Source: Astrothelium macrocarpum
Lineage: Eukaryota > Ascomycota > Dothideomycetes > Trypetheliales > Trypetheliaceae
Direction: 5' to 3'
Assembly: GCA_021030915.1 (NCBI GenBank)
Contig: JAGEMR010000054.1
Span: 1-64,000 of the forward strand
Length of the DNA stretch: 64,000 nt
The number at the start of each line of letters is the position of its first letter. Position 1 is the first letter of the stretch. The translations under genes were made by a program, and so were the position numbers. Below are positions 36,118-47,841 of the stretch, in pieces. The notes under the pieces are model-generated. The model had not been told where the DNA came from. It saw only the letters and a program-made list of their open reading frames with translations, and searched no databases.

Positions 36118-36436
36118 TGAAGTGATAGGAAGCTAACGCTCTCACAACTTTGGGAGCAGAGAGCTTCACACGCCCGGCAGAAGTTCGGTGTGCGGAGTTT
36201 GCATCGGAGGTGACGATTGTTTACGCAACAATTGCTAGACCATTTTGTTTGTACATGTCTCCATCTATTTCGGCCTTCTCTTTTTTTTTTTTTTTTTTCT
36301 GTAGATGTTTCCCTTTCACTTTTAAACTTTTCGTGATTGCCTGCCTCTCTTAGTAGCGAAATCTCTACAAAGCCTGCCCAATATAAATCCTGGCTCCGAG
36401 TCTTCGCAGACAAACCACTCTCAACCTCACCTCAAA
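36118..36436. promoter_or_regulatory. Divergent promoter, mitochondrial GluRS / DnaJ
   Basis: 319 bp between start codons, with an uninterrupted T tract at about 36281-36298 followed by TCTGTAG. Poly(dT) tracts of this kind commonly mark nucleosome-poor fungal promoters. Confidence 0.5.
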
Positions 36437-37723
36437 ATGGATGGTACAGGTGAAATCGATCTATACGAGGTCCTCGGTATAACCCGAGGTGCCAGCAAAG
36501 TCGAAATTAAAAAAGCATACCACAAAGCAGCGCTCGCATCACATCCAGACAAGGTTCCCTCCGACGAACGCCACACCGCTGAGATAAGATTCAAGTCCGT
36601 CTCCCAGGCCTACGAGATATTATCCGACGATGACAAGCGACATTTATATGACACCCATGGCATGGCGGCGTTCGACCCCTCTTCTGGAGCGGGAGCTGGT
36701 ATGGGAATGGATATGGATGATCTCTTGGCACAAATGTTTGGCATGAACATGGGCGAAGACGGTTTTCCCGGAATGGGAGGATCATTCGGCGGAAGAGGAG
36801 GAACGCCTAAAAGGCCGGCAAGAGGTGCAAATGAAGAGCAGCAGTATGAGGTGACTCTGGAAGAGCTGTACAAAGGCAAGACGACACGCTTCGCAAGTAC
36901 AAAGAACGTGGTATGCAGCAGCTGCCATGGATCGGGAGGGAGGAGTGGCGCGAAACCAAAACAATGCGACTCATGCAAAGGCAAGGGAGTGACTACGGGA
37001 TTGAGGCAGGTCGGTCCAGGACTGGTCACACAGAGTTCAAGTGAATGCATGTCATGCAAGGGAACAGGAGAGACGTACAAGGAGAAGGAAAAGTGCAAGA
37101 AGTGCAAAGGACAACGGGTAACGGAAACGAGAAAGGTGCTAGAATTATACATACCACGGGGGTCGAGGGAAGGCGAGAAGATTGTGTTACAAGGAGAGGC
37201 AGATCAACGACCGGGGCAAGAGCCAGGAGACATCATATTCGAGCTCGAAGAGATTCCTCACGACAAATTCACACGAGCAGGCCCTGATCTAGCTGCAGAT
37301 TTGAACATTACGCTCGCCGAAGCGCTGACCGGCTTTAATCGCGTCGTTCTGACGCACTTGGACGGCCGTGGCATCCAAATCAACGTACCACAAGGACAGG
37401 TACTGCGACCAGAACAGGTATTGAAAGTCGTCGGTGAGGGCATGCCTCTGAAGAAAAGCGATCAAAAGGGAGACCTCTACCTGGAGGTGAAGATCAAGTT
37501 TCCAGATGACGGCTGGCTCAACGATAATGCAAGCATCCAGAAACTCCAAGATCTCCTTCCGAAGCCGAGTCCGCCCAAGTTAGCAGAGACTGTTGACGAG
37601 GTGGAGTATGTGGCAGACGTATCTCTGGACGCTTTTGGCGCTGGCTCAGACGATCCTCGAGCAGGCGCGGAGTGGGAAGACGAGGATGAAGAGGAAACTG
37701 GCACGCAATGCGCGCAGCAATGA
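36437..37723 (+). CDS. Type I (class A) DnaJ/Hsp40 co-chaperone with a C-terminal CaaX box
   Basis: Single exon of 428 residues. The J domain (DLYEVLGI... with HPD in SHPDK) stimulates Hsp70 ATPase. A Gly/Met/Asp-rich linker follows (GAGAGMGMDMDD). The zinc region has four Cys repeats: CSSCHGSG, CDSCKGKG, CMSCKGTG and CKKCKGQR. Two substrate-binding domains follow (LELYIPRGSREGE, GDIIFELEE, GDLYLEVKI). The last four residues are CAQQ, a CaaX-type farnesylation signal that would tether it to ER or mitochondrial membranes, as in Ydj1/Xdj1. The highly acidic stretch just before (EDEDEEE) is typical. Divergent from the GluRS gene. Whether it is the Ydj1 or Xdj1 orthologue was not settled. Confidence 0.93.
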   Translation: MDGTGEIDLYEVLGITRGASKVEIKKAYHKAALASHPDKVPSDERHTAEIRFKSVSQAYEILSDDDKRHLYDTHGMAAFDPSSGAGAGMGMDMDDLLAQMFGMNMGEDGFPGMGGSFGGRGGTPKRPARGANEEQQYEVTLEELYKGKTTRFASTKNVVCSSCHGSGGRSGAKPKQCDSCKGKGVTTGLRQVGPGLVTQSSSECMSCKGTGETYKEKEKCKKCKGQRVTETRKVLELYIPRGSREGEKIVLQGEADQRPGQEPGDIIFELEEIPHDKFTRAGPDLAADLNITLAEALTGFNRVVLTHLDGRGIQINVPQGQVLRPEQVLKVVGEGMPLKKSDQKGDLYLEVKIKFPDDGWLNDNASIQKLQDLLPKPSPPKLAETVDEVEYVADVSLDAFGAGSDDPRAGAEWEDEDEEETGTQCAQQ

Positions 37724-37890
37724 GAGACGATGGATAGCATGGCATGGCGCTCAGGGTTTACCTTGCACTTTGACATTCAGGCGGACTTAGACATCTTGTT
37801 CTGTAATAGTATGTAGATTCAGAGGCATATTTTCTGCTCTGCTCTGTACAAAATAATCCGAATGGCAGAATCTTTCTTTTGGTCCGGTTT

Positions 37891-38579
37891 CTATGACCAT
37901 TTGGAAGCATCGTTCATAGCATCCGCCTCTTTTCCCATCCGCGCCATCCACCGGTCTACTAGTTCTTTGTTCTCTCGTTCCAGCTTTTCAGAGCGCTGCT
38001 CAGCCATGTTAAGTTGGAGGTTGAGAGACACCATCTCATTCTGCACCTCTTCCACTAGCCTTGCTTTGCCTCTGAGCTCCTCATGCCTATCCTTTAATTT
38101 ACGCTCGAGCGTGAGTCTCTCACGAGTCAACTCGGCTATCCTTTTCAAGTCCTTCTCGGACTTTAGCTTCAAATTCTCAAGCTCCTCCGTCAGTGACTTC
38201 ACGCGTGCTTGAAGTTCGGCGCGAGACTTTTGTGTTGCCGCTAGATCAGTCCGAAGCTGACCAAGAATATCTGATGGTACTGATTCTTCTGATATGGATT
38301 TGGCTCGCCCTCCCACTACTTGTTTCCCTGCGGCCTTGGTGGAGGTATTTGGTACTGGAGACGAAGCCGGTTGAACATTTTCAGAGCCCGCTCCAAGACT
38401 TGCAGCTCGGTCTGCAAGTTTTGTATCTATTGATGTCGTCAGAGAATATTCATGATCGCCGTTTGCTATAGACTTTTTTCCCTACACGCATTGATATATT
38501 CGACCTGTGCTTTCTCTCGAGAATCACGCTCCTCCAAGGCCGACAAGTATTCCTCCATCCATGAGCTCATGGCGGGCAT
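37891..38579 (-). CDS. ATG16: Autophagy protein 16 (ATG16)
   Basis: Two exons (38579-38486 and 38426-37891; intron 59 nt, donor GTAGGG, branch CTGAC, acceptor TAG) give 209 residues. The N-terminal helix, WMEEYLSALEERD, is the Atg5-binding segment. The splice creates NAYTKLADRAASL, a family hallmark. A Ser/Pro-rich linker follows, then a long coiled coil (about residues 85-195, heptads rich in Leu/Glu/Lys), ending ENKELVDRWMARMGKEADAMN, the characteristic ATG16 C-terminus. The protein dimerises and brings Atg12-Atg5 to the isolation membrane as the E3-like factor for Atg8 lipidation. There is no WD40 domain, as usual in fungi. Head-to-head with CSN5. Confidence 0.92.
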
Positions 38580-38853
38580 AAAGCTGCCTGATCGAGAATT
38601 GGGCTTTCTCGCGTAGTACTTGAGATGATATACATATTCGGACTTATAGATGTGAGAACATTGAATGTGATGTTGAAGAAGTAAGTGAGAAGCAATTTGC
38701 AGCTCCGAGGCCCCACCACCCCTCAGCACTTGTTCCAAGCTCCAAGCCCTGCCGACAGCATGAAGATTTGTTTTTACATTTCCATCAGACACTTCGATAC
38801 CCTTCAACCTTGACGTACCTTCTGTTAAATATTCTGCAATTGTTGCACCAATC
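38580..38853. promoter_or_regulatory. Shared divergent promoter, ATG16 / CSN5
   Basis: 274 bp between opposite start codons. At the CSN5 edge the palindrome TGACGTCA (38855-38862) overlaps the initiator ATG; it matches the CRE/ATF bZIP consensus. The open frame that runs upstream of ATG16 here has no conserved content and is treated as leader. Confidence 0.5.
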
Positions 38854-39920
38854 ATGACGTCAACCGCATTCAAGACTTGGGGTATCCTATCCTTTCTTTT
38901 CCCTCTTAACATCGATACTAACCAGCTCCAGAGCTCGAAAATGCCGTCCAGCTTGTTGATCCTAACCGCGACGCGCTATACAACTATGATCAAGCCCAGC
39001 TCAAAGAAGTGGAAGCCGCCAAAGCATGGAAGTCGGATCCACACCACTTCAAATACGTCCGCATCTCTGCTGTCGCTCTACTCAAGATGGTCATTCACGC
39101 TCGCTCGGGCGGTTCCATAGAGATTATGGGACTGATGCAAGGCACCATTCACAACGAGACCTTTGTCATCACTGATGCCTTCCGCTTACCGGTCGAAGGC
39201 ACCGAAACTAGAGTCAACGCACAGGAAGAGGCGACAGCATACATGGCACGATATCCAGAACTGAGTCGATTAGCAGGGCAGGCGGAGAATGTAGTTGGAT
39301 GGTATCATAGCCACCCAGGATATGGGTGTTGGCTTTCTGGGATCGACGTCGGCACACAGAATTCGTGGCAAATGCTTGGACCTTTCGTTGCAATTGTTAT
39401 CGATCCCGATCGGACGATCAGCGCCGGTAAAGTTGAGATTGGGGCATTCAGGTGCTTCCCCGGTGACTACAAGGCCCCAGAAAGAGGTACAGAGGGTGGT
39501 GTGGACAGCGATGGCTTCCAGAGCATCCCAACGGGAAAAATCGAGGATTTCGGCGCACACAGCAGCAAATATTACTCACTGGAGATTTCACATTTCAAGT
39601 CAACGCTGGATACGAAGCTGCTAGAGAATCTATGGAACAAGTACTGGGTCGGCACACTATCATCAAGTCCTCTCTTCACGAATCGCGATTACGGCACGAA
39701 ACAAATCGCAGACCTTGCCCGGAAGACGCACGGCTATCACGATAAAGTCAAGGCTCAATTTAGAGGCGGTGCGGCGGGTCGGAATCTTGAGAAAGACGGC
39801 CAGCTCGAACAGCTTGTCAAGGCAAGCAATCGTGTAACGGCCGAAGAGACGGCAGGATTGATGGCTGGAGCCATAAAGAGCACGGTTTTCATTGGCGATC
39901 GCGGCGTTCAGCAGACATGA
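38854..39920 (+). CDS. CSN5: COP9 signalosome subunit 5, deneddylase
   Basis: Two exons (38854-38881 and 38932-39920; 50-nt intron, donor GTATCC, acceptor CAG) give 338 residues. The N-terminus [13 protein letters not shown] and [17 protein letters not shown] lead into the MPN+ domain. The JAMM zinc site is [14 protein letters not shown] (His135, His137, Asp148), with the upstream Glu in IEIMGLMQG. The enzyme removes Nedd8 from cullins within the nuclear CSN complex, which controls development and secondary metabolism in filamentous fungi. All metal ligands are present, so it should be active. It shares a short promoter with ATG16. Confidence 0.95.
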
Positions 39921-40662
39921 AGACCCATTGGATCTCTCTTTAGATTCATATACAATCCCGACCACAATAAGCATGCGAGAGTCGATGTCGTCACATCCCA
40001 AAGGAGTTGACAGTATACCTGATGGGTTTTCCATCTGAAGTTTGAGAAGCCATATCTGGCATCCAGTCAAGAAGAGGATACAAGGATAGCATTAGCGACT
40101 CGGCACACTGGCTTTGAAGAGATAGGTACGACGAGATACCCGTTTCAGTCACCAGCTGCAAACACTCAATTCAGTTGCAAACACATCCAGCATTTACCGT
40201 AAGTGAGTTTGACTCAAATTTCAGGCCAAAGTCGGCTACAAACATTCTCCAATAGAAGCAATAGTCTGTGACTAGAATTATCTCACTTCTCCCAAAACTT
40301 CCAGTTGAGCTTCATCTACTTTACTATACGAAATTCAGTTCGTCATTTGTATTATTTCCATGAGCATGCAGCTTTTGCATAATAATGGTTTGAAACCCAA
40401 GAAGGGCTACCCGGAAACCCAATTCGTATGCTACTTACCATCTGATTCCAAGCATTGAATCCGTCGATTTTTCCAATACAGCTATCAGTGAGCGCAAACA
40501 CGAAGGCAATGTTTCAGATAAATCTATAGAATATCATTGTGTTTTCAGATGAAATCCGTTATACAACTTCACTTCCACGGCCCTTCCACAGGAGAAAAAA
40601 CTAGCACAAGACCTTCAATCTATCTACGGTTTCCCTCGCTCTTCTACCTGATAACATTTGAT
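39921..40662. other. Intergenic stretch after CSN5
   Basis: About 740 bp. No gene is supported; short frames overlap and have no motif. Confidence 0.4.
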
Positions 40663-40954
40663 TCACGGCTTTTTCGACGGCGAGTAAATCTTAAAGCCAC
40701 CAACGACTTGTTTTTGAAACATACCGATTGGATCATAAATCTCCGCAGCTTTTCATTTTCTCAACCTGTTGTGCGCCGTAACCTTGGAAAGGATCCTGGA
40801 AGCTGGCTGCGTAGTTCAAGTAAATGAATTTTGAGGAAAGGCTGTCTCCTGCCATAGAATGAACGTGCGTCATCACTGTGGAAAGGTACCGGGTATAGTG
40901 CCAATATTGAGTTTGAAAAAGCCTTGTGGACCAGATAGAACACTTAGGAATCAC
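40663..40954 (-). pseudogene. C-terminal relic of a BBE-type FAD-linked oxidoreductase
   Basis: Minus-strand fragments in different frames together match the C-terminal end of berberine-bridge-enzyme-like oxidases: VHSMAGD, then FIYLNYAASFQDPFQGYG and VEKMK, then, after a one-base shift in an AAAA run near 40755, EIYDPIGMFQKQVVGGFK, ending in TGA at 40665-40663. Another shift separates the SDDA region from VHSMAGD. The YxNYAxxxQDP...YG and YDPxGMFQ patterns are typical of the BBE domain. The FAD-binding half is absent. This is a dead gene end. Confidence 0.6.
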
Positions 40955-41151
40955 CTGAAAGAATCTCTCGTGCCTACCTATACCCTTGACGCGTTGAGAA
41001 GATTCTATACACCTCGATCCTGCAATTTATTAGGCGTGAACGATCTCAGCTAGGTGATACATTTCTCCAAACTCTCTTAGTCTTTCCGTCTCAGTGCGTC
41101 ATTGCTTGAGTTCGTTTTACCCTTTCCTAACTTGCCTGTCTAAATCTACAC

Positions 41152-41511
41152 ATGGCTTCCGCGGGATCCGTCCTCATCACTGGGTGTAGTGATAATGGCA
41201 TCGGATCAGCATTGGCAACAACATTTCAACAGCGTGGTTACCGTGTTCTCGCCACTGCCCGAGACATTACAAAAATGTCGAGGCTTGGGAATCAAGCCAA
41301 TACCACCCTGTTGACACTTGACGTGTGTAAGCCAACCCAAATTCAAGCCGCCGTGAGCGCTGTCTCCGAAATAACTGGCGATAGCCTCACGTATCTGATC
41401 AATAGCGCTGGCCGCAACTATTACAACCCGTTGCTTGACGGGGATATCGAAGCTGCCAAAAAGCTCTACGACACAAATGTTTGGGGGCCCCTCCAGTTAA
41501 TGGTATGCGGA
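41152..41511 (+). pseudogene. N-terminal fragment of an SDR oxidoreductase
   Basis: From an ATG with normal context the frame reads SVLITGCSDNGIGSALATTF (cofactor motif TGxxxGIG), LATARD, LTLDVCKP, INSAGRNYY (NAG-like motif) and NVWGPLQLM. Family members continue with the catalytic Ser and YxxxK, but here the sequence runs into the antisense end of a P450 fragment within about 20 bp and the frame stops at 41541. About 120 of an expected ~280 residues remain. A rearrangement breakpoint near 41512 is likely. Confidence 0.7.
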
Positions 41512-41519
41512 CTATCCTT

Positions 41520-42019
41520 CTTCACCATTTCTGATTTGTAGTTCTCTAGAATGTGAACCATGACGTGTTTCATCACAAACGACACGAAGAATCTCCCAGG
41601 GCTATCTTTGCGTTGGCTTGTCGCCATGTCAACATGGAAGTGAAAATTGGTTACCATGTGATCTTTCCAAAACCCCACGCCTGCCAGGTGTCAGAAATGT
41701 CGGTAAATTTAGATGGTCCTTCCGGTTGCATGGACGTTGTATGAGCACTCTTTTCGGCACCCACGAAACGGAAGCCTTGAAACACATCTGGCTCGGGATA
41801 GAACGAAGGGTCCTTTAGCATGGGTCCGAGCGGTACGCCGAGCCAATCTCCTTTTTGGACATGAGTCCCATCGAAGAACGTAAAATCCTTTAACGCGTAG
41901 CGGCGTGTTGTTACTGGGTGAATTAGTTGCGGTTCGGTACAGTAGACTTTCCTCACGGTCGAAAGGGAGTTTGACGTGATACCTGCTGTCCAATTACAAC
42001 ACAGCTCTTCATTTCGCAA
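41520..42019 (-). pseudogene. C-terminal fragment of a cytochrome P450
   Basis: The minus strand reads TTRRYALKDFTFFDGT, GDWLGVPLGPMLKDP, YPEPDVFQGFRFV and WQAWGFGKIT. A 53-nt intron (41654-41602, GTAACC...TAG) follows, whose splicing makes the heme-loop TG|C Cys codon and continues PGRFFVSFVMKHVMVHILENY. Upstream, the ExxR-like EESLLYRTATNSP is in a different frame from TTRRYALKD, so at least one frameshift is present, and nothing of the N-terminal 300 residues exists. The 3' end collides with the SDR fragment. It resembles the tailoring P450s with a wGFGkxxCPGR loop. Confidence 0.7.
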
Positions 42020-42198
42020 TCAGAGCGCCTTGTCTCGATAAACTAGTCTAGCTACCTGATAGCCAGCGGCAATTTAATTACTCTATCAACTTTCTATAAA
42101 TTATAATTACGTCGATGTTGTAAAGGAAAACCGGGTACGGTACGAATATTAAATTTAAACAAGCTTTGACCTAAGAGTCAATTGCAAATCACATAAGT

Positions 42199-45100
42199 TC
42201 AAAACTTCTCCAACCATCGACACAGATCACCAATGTAGGGAAACTCTATGAAAAGTGAATCGCGAACCTCGACACCAATCTCGCTTCGAAATTTCTGGGC
42301 CAGCACCAAGGACATCAAAGAGTCTATGCCAAAATCACTAAAGTTAGACTCTTCGTCCAAGTCTTCAACGTCTATTGCTGCTTCGTCGGCGATGATAGCG
42401 AGAGCTCGAGTCACGAGGTCGTTTTTCTTGTTGACTGGAGCTTTGTCATTTCCGATAGTAGCAGTGGCAACAGCTTCTTCGGGTGTCTTATCTGGTGATG
42501 AAGGCGGGGTCAATTTTATCCCGTTCTGTTGGTGTGAGGACAAGATGGGTTTCGCCGGTTCATGATGTTGACCATTCGTGATTGGTTTCGAGAAATTGAC
42601 AGCTGGGGGCGTGGGCGTGCCATTGGTCATTCTCTCAGTCGGTGCTCCACGCTGCGGATAGCTATTTGGTACTGATGTAACCCCGTTGGTTGTATGTGCG
42701 GCAGCTCCAGTCGTGATCGGAGCCTCTTTGTGGGCGCTTCGGCCGTCAGACTTTGGTTTTGACGTCAGGGATTTCTTCCTGTCGGGTGGAACAAAGAAGC
42801 GCTGGAGCATGACCCGTGGCCACGATCTAAACATGATTTTCTCCATCACCCCAACAACGGTTCCAGCTTCCAAAATATACACATCACCAGCATACATATT
42901 TGGTATATCCATGGGTAACATTTTGACATAGGACTGATAACGGCCTCCTGGTTTCAGTGGCTTGGCAAACTTCATTGTTTTGTACCCTGGCGTGATGAAA
43001 AAATTGTTCTTGTTGTCCATGACATGGGAGCAATTGAGAATGAATGCTGACAGCGCGACAAGACTTTCCATGCGCCATGGCGGAATGTACCATTCCCCAG
43101 TATCTTTCATTGCTAGTTGGACCTCAGCATATGCTTCCATTCGGTCCAGAAATACCGTTTCCATTCCTTGGTAGACTTCGGACCAGTCTACCAAGTTGGC
43201 AAAGAGTCGGTACGCTAGTTGTCGGGAGACCTTGCTGGCATATCCGCGTTCCGCTGCTTCTTGTAAGTATTCGATGCGAGAGGCGATCAGATGAGTGCTT
43301 CTGGACCAATCCGCCATCCACGCGTCGGCATTTTCGAACGTAATAATTGCAGAAGAGTACCAATGATCTGACTCAACATTATACCAACGGAAGGAAACTG
43401 TATTGGAGTCCGAACGAAGAATGCCTTCTGTATGCATCCACTGCTTCTGATCCGTAGACTTGCGAGCTACGAGTGGCTCGTGATATTCGAAGTTTTGGAG
43501 ATTCAGACTAATATTGGTTGGATCGCCTCTGATTTTCTTGTAAAGGTATTTGGCCATCGTATATGCAATCTCTCCATGAACCATCTGCAGTAGAGTTCTC
43601 ATGTTAGTATATCGGACGACAAGTACGGTATCTCCCCCCTGTAACTTACGCATGACACAACACCACAACCATTCATGGCATGCCCATTGACTGCTTCGAG
43701 AATGTTTGGGTCGAGAATGTCGGTCTCCACGACAAGTTTAGCGGATTGCTCATCGTAAGTTTCTTCGACAAGACCGTGAATAGAACTCGTTTGCAATTCC
43801 GGGGGAATATTTGGCGTGGGTACTTCGATTTCCTTCGGCTGCATCACATGCTGATTACCTTTGATGAGAGACCAATCGCCCAAGTATGGTATCCAAAAGT
43901 TTTTGTTGTTCCATGCGTACTCGGGAAGATCCAGAAGCTTCAGTGCCTTTTCAAAGGGTCGATGATATTCCCTCCAATCGATTTCGATGCCCGCGCAATG
44001 CAAATCGCAAAGTGTCTGTGATAGAGTTTCCCAGTTGTCCTCATTTTTACGTAAGCTTGGCCGGTTGAGACCCACTTTTTCAACAGAATTGCGAACGAAC
44101 GCAATGCAGAGGGGATGGGGCCCGAGCTCAATCCAGACGGTCTTCTCGTTGATAGCATTAGATCGCTGTGCTGCGTGTAATGCGCCCATGAAGTTGACTG
44201 CTTCTCTTGTTGCACGCCCCATGTAAACGGCATTGAAAGTGTCTTTGTCTTGAACGACTCGAGATAGCAGTGATGAAATTACAGGCACACTTGGCTCATG
44301 GAATACAACTCCCTGTGCGACACTTTCAAACTCATCAGTAATAGAATCCATCTGCTGCGAATGATACCCATGAGACAATTCCAGCGGAAGCGTTTTGTGA
44401 CCGTCTGTTCGAAGACGTTCCGCAACAGAAGACAGAGCCTCTTTTCGACCTGCAAGGACAGTATCTTCCGGCCCGTTGATGCATGCAATGTCACAGCCAT
44501 TGTCCTCGGCAGTCTTTTTAAGAGTCTCAGCCGACGCACGTACTGCCATCATTCCATACGCGCCCGTCTCAGTCAGCCGTTCGAGTAGTTTGGCTCGCTG
44601 ACCTACAAGGAAAACAGCATCGTTTGCACAAAGCACTCTGGCAGCGTAGAGTGCTGCGACTTCTCCAATACTGTGACCAATCACGATGCTGGGTCTCACA
44701 CCGAGGTCTTCCCAATAATCGCACAAGGCCATTTCCACGCAAGCGATTGCGAGATGACTGTTGATCAGCGAAAACATGTGTCCGCTTTTGGCAGACCCAT
44801 CGATCACAGGCAAAAAAGACTCAAAACCTTGTCTTTGCGCCAGCCTGTTATATTTCAAGATATGGTTCCGGAAAGGTGGCGAGTCTTTGAACAATTGAGA
44901 GGCCATTGGTGAGTAAAATGACCCTTGACCTGTGAAAGCAAAGGCCACCGGTGGCTGATGAGTACGGACAGGCTTTGTCGAAGGATCAGTAGCCATGTAG
45001 GATTCAAACTGTTTCCGCAAGCTAGTGACATCGGAAACGGCGAATGCGGTGCGGTAAGCGTATTGTGCTCTTCTAGCTGTCAAGGTGTATGCTAGGTCTT

Positions 45101-47841
45101 GCAGAGCCACTCCTGGGTTCCTTGAAAGATACGAGAGCAAGCGTTCAATATTCTGCTGGAGCGATACCACATTTTTGGCCGAAACTGTCAAAACGTGAGT
45201 TGATCGTGGATCGGTTCCCTCGATTTGTGGCTCAGGCCCTTCTTCTAGGACAAAGGTGGTATTTCCTCCTGCAGCGCCAAAGTTGTTTACGATCGCGATC
45301 CGTTTTCTCTCTGATGATCGGCGCCAAGGTGTTGTATCGTAAGGAATGTGCAAATTCCGTTTTTCTGCGTCTACCGGGAAATGTGGGGTCAAATGTTTCT
45401 TGATGCCAACATGACGTGGAATCGACTCTTTCTGGAGAACGCACAAAGTCTTGATAAGGGACATGATGCCTGCTGCGGCCTCGCCGTGACCCACATTGGC
45501 CTTGGCAGCGCCAATAAATAAAGGCCTTTCAGCGTTTCGCCCTTGTTTGGCTGGAGCAAATATGTCGGTGACGGATTTGAGCTCGTTTGAGTCTCCGGCT
45601 TGGGTGCCTGTACCGTGTAGTTCCACATAACCAACATCGAGAGGATCGACCCCAGCGCGGTTAATGACTTGTTGAAAGAGGTGCGACTGTGTGTCAGAGT
45701 GAGGATGAGTGATCGAGATGGCCTCAGCTGAATGATTGGTGGCCGCTGCGCCCACAACACCAAGAATGTTGTCGTTATCAGTAAGAGCATCTTCAAGTCG
45801 TTTCATCACAACAGCGCCCACTCCGTCGGCACGACAATACCCATCAGCTTCGCTATCCCAGGTTTTACAGTTTCCGGTGTTTGAAAGGAAAAAGCCTCTG
45901 CTAAGCCCTGCAAATCCATCCGGATTTGTAAGGATATTCATGCCTCCCGCAACGACCATGTCGGTATCACCACTCCACAAAGAGGTACAGGCCATTTGAA
46001 TGGTGGCCAAACTGGATGAACAGGCGGTGTCACAGCTAAAACTAGGGCCTGAAAAGCCGCAAAAGTAATTGATACGACCAGGACCAAAGGCTCGACAGCC
46101 ACCTGAAATCCAGTAGGTTCCAATGTCTTGGGCCGAATTCACTTCACGATAGTCGTCGCTAGACTGACCAAAAAAAGTGCCGATGCGGTGCATGTCGACA
46201 GATTTGTGAGCAACGAAGCCGGCTTTCTCCAGAGCTTCGTATGCTGTGACTAATGCCAGGCGCTGCATCGGATCGGTCTGTTCAGCTTCTTTGGGAGACA
46301 TGTTAAAGAATGCCGGATCAAACAGGCCTGAGTTTTGCACGAAGCATCCATACGGTGTGAGGGTAGCGTTAGTCTTCTCTCCCGTTGGATCGAAGTGAGA
46401 TTCAATGTCGAATCGGTCGGCTGGCACCTTTTCATGCACATCACGACCACTTTCGAGTAAGTCCCAATACTGATCGATATTATTAGCTCCACCCGGGAAT
46501 CGACAGGACATCCCGACGATGGCAATCTTCGACTGGAGTGAGCCTGAAGATCTGACGTGCTGCTTTGGAGGTGTAAAGAGCCAGGCCATCATGTCGATCG
46601 TAGACACAATCGGTTTCTCGACTGCGGCATTGATTGCGCTGATCAAGTCTTGAACCTGTTGAGCAGTCCTAAAGGCATATACCTGATGATGATTAACGCC
46701 ATGACTTTTGACCCACTCACCGACATAGTTGACCGCTTTTTCCCAGCAAACTTCTTCAGTAAGCAAGTATTTTACAATTTGCTTGAAGAGCTCTGTCCCA
46801 TCAGTGGCAGTGAATGGTTGACCTGTGCCTGGTGAGATGACTTGAACTTGTGGAGGATAGGCCGACCGAGAAGGTTTCACGATATTGGAGACATGTTCTT
46901 CATCGAAGACGTGGTCTGCATGAATTGGACCGCCGTAGCACGGCATGCGAATAAAATTAGACTGTCGAAAGAAAGGTACTTCTTCAAAGAGGCGTTGGAT
47001 CCTCGAAGGCGGACCACTCACACTAATGCCATGCGGTCTTGCATTGCAGACAAAGATCTTGCCTGTGCTTGGAGTGCTCTGCCGCGGATATTCAGCATAC
47101 AGCACCCATCAACTAATGTCAGAGGGCTTGAGATTGGAGTCTAGAGTGGACTACACTAAAGGGAACTTACATGGCTAGATTGGGCGGCCTCCAGCTCATC
47201 TCTCACCCGTTGTTCGCTTTCGTTGAGCAGGACATAAATCCAATTTTTGGATGTCAACTCAGGATCAAACGTGTCCAGCGTGCGGGCAATACGGTCGACG
47301 AAAAAGGCACAGCGGAAGGTGATGCGCACAACTTCGACACCTCTGGCCGAAAGATCCTCGATGGTCGGAGACATGCTCACAGACGCAGCCACTAGGACGC
47401 CAACGCCCAGCCCTAGAAGGCAGGCGTCGACTCGCATCAAGTCGTATGTAGCTGGAAAGAGTTCATAGTGTCTACCGTCACCCTGGTTAGCCCTGAGCGT
47501 AGACTTCTTGGGGTGTACAAAGGCTCAGGTTATGTCACTTACCCGATCATGGCGCCCAATTTGAGCACACACAAGAGCACTCTTTCAACCGGTTCGGCAA
47601 GCTGTCCGTCCCGCAGATCAGGGACATGGTTGACGAGGTCGAGGATGTGCTCGAAAGATGGGACCAGTGCTTGGATGACGTGAGGCAAGGCACGGATCTC
47701 ATCCTTGATGGCAACAGTGGTCGCGTGTAGAAAGGCATAGAGACAACGATGGTCATCGGCCTTGCTATGGACAAGCAGGTGGCGCGCAACAGCACGTACA
47801 TCGTCGTGCGAATGCTCACCACTGAAGAAAGCTAGTTGCAT
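42199..47841 (-). CDS. Non-reducing polyketide synthase, SAT-KS-AT-PT-ACP (no TE)
   Basis: Four exons (47841-47543, 47492-47171, 47078-43650, 43584-42199; introns 50, 92 and 65 nt) give 1,811 residues. SAT (1-~380; ACLLGLGVG nucleophile region) loads the starter. KS begins ~390 (DTACSSS, Cys ~560; His ~695 in ELHGTGT; His ~738 in NVGHGE). Malonyl AT carries GHSIGEV (Ser ~1010). PT has GHAMNGCGVV (His ~1340) and VDWSEVYQG (Asp ~1483), so aromatic cyclisation is expected. A Pro/Thr/Asn-rich linker leads to a single ACP (FGIDSLMS, Ser ~1772), and the protein ends WLEKF soon after. No thioesterase, methyltransferase or reductase domain exists, so release must come from another protein or water. 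All catalytic residues are intact. Product unknown; TE-less NR-PKSs are best known from anthraquinone-type pathways with a separate beta-lactamase-fold thioesterase, not found here. Confidence 0.93.

Noticed and set aside
38580..38912. N-terminal extension of ATG16 through an open upstream frame
   Set aside because: It would add over 100 residues with no ATG16 similarity and run into the CSN5 start region; the conserved protein begins at the WMEEYL helix.
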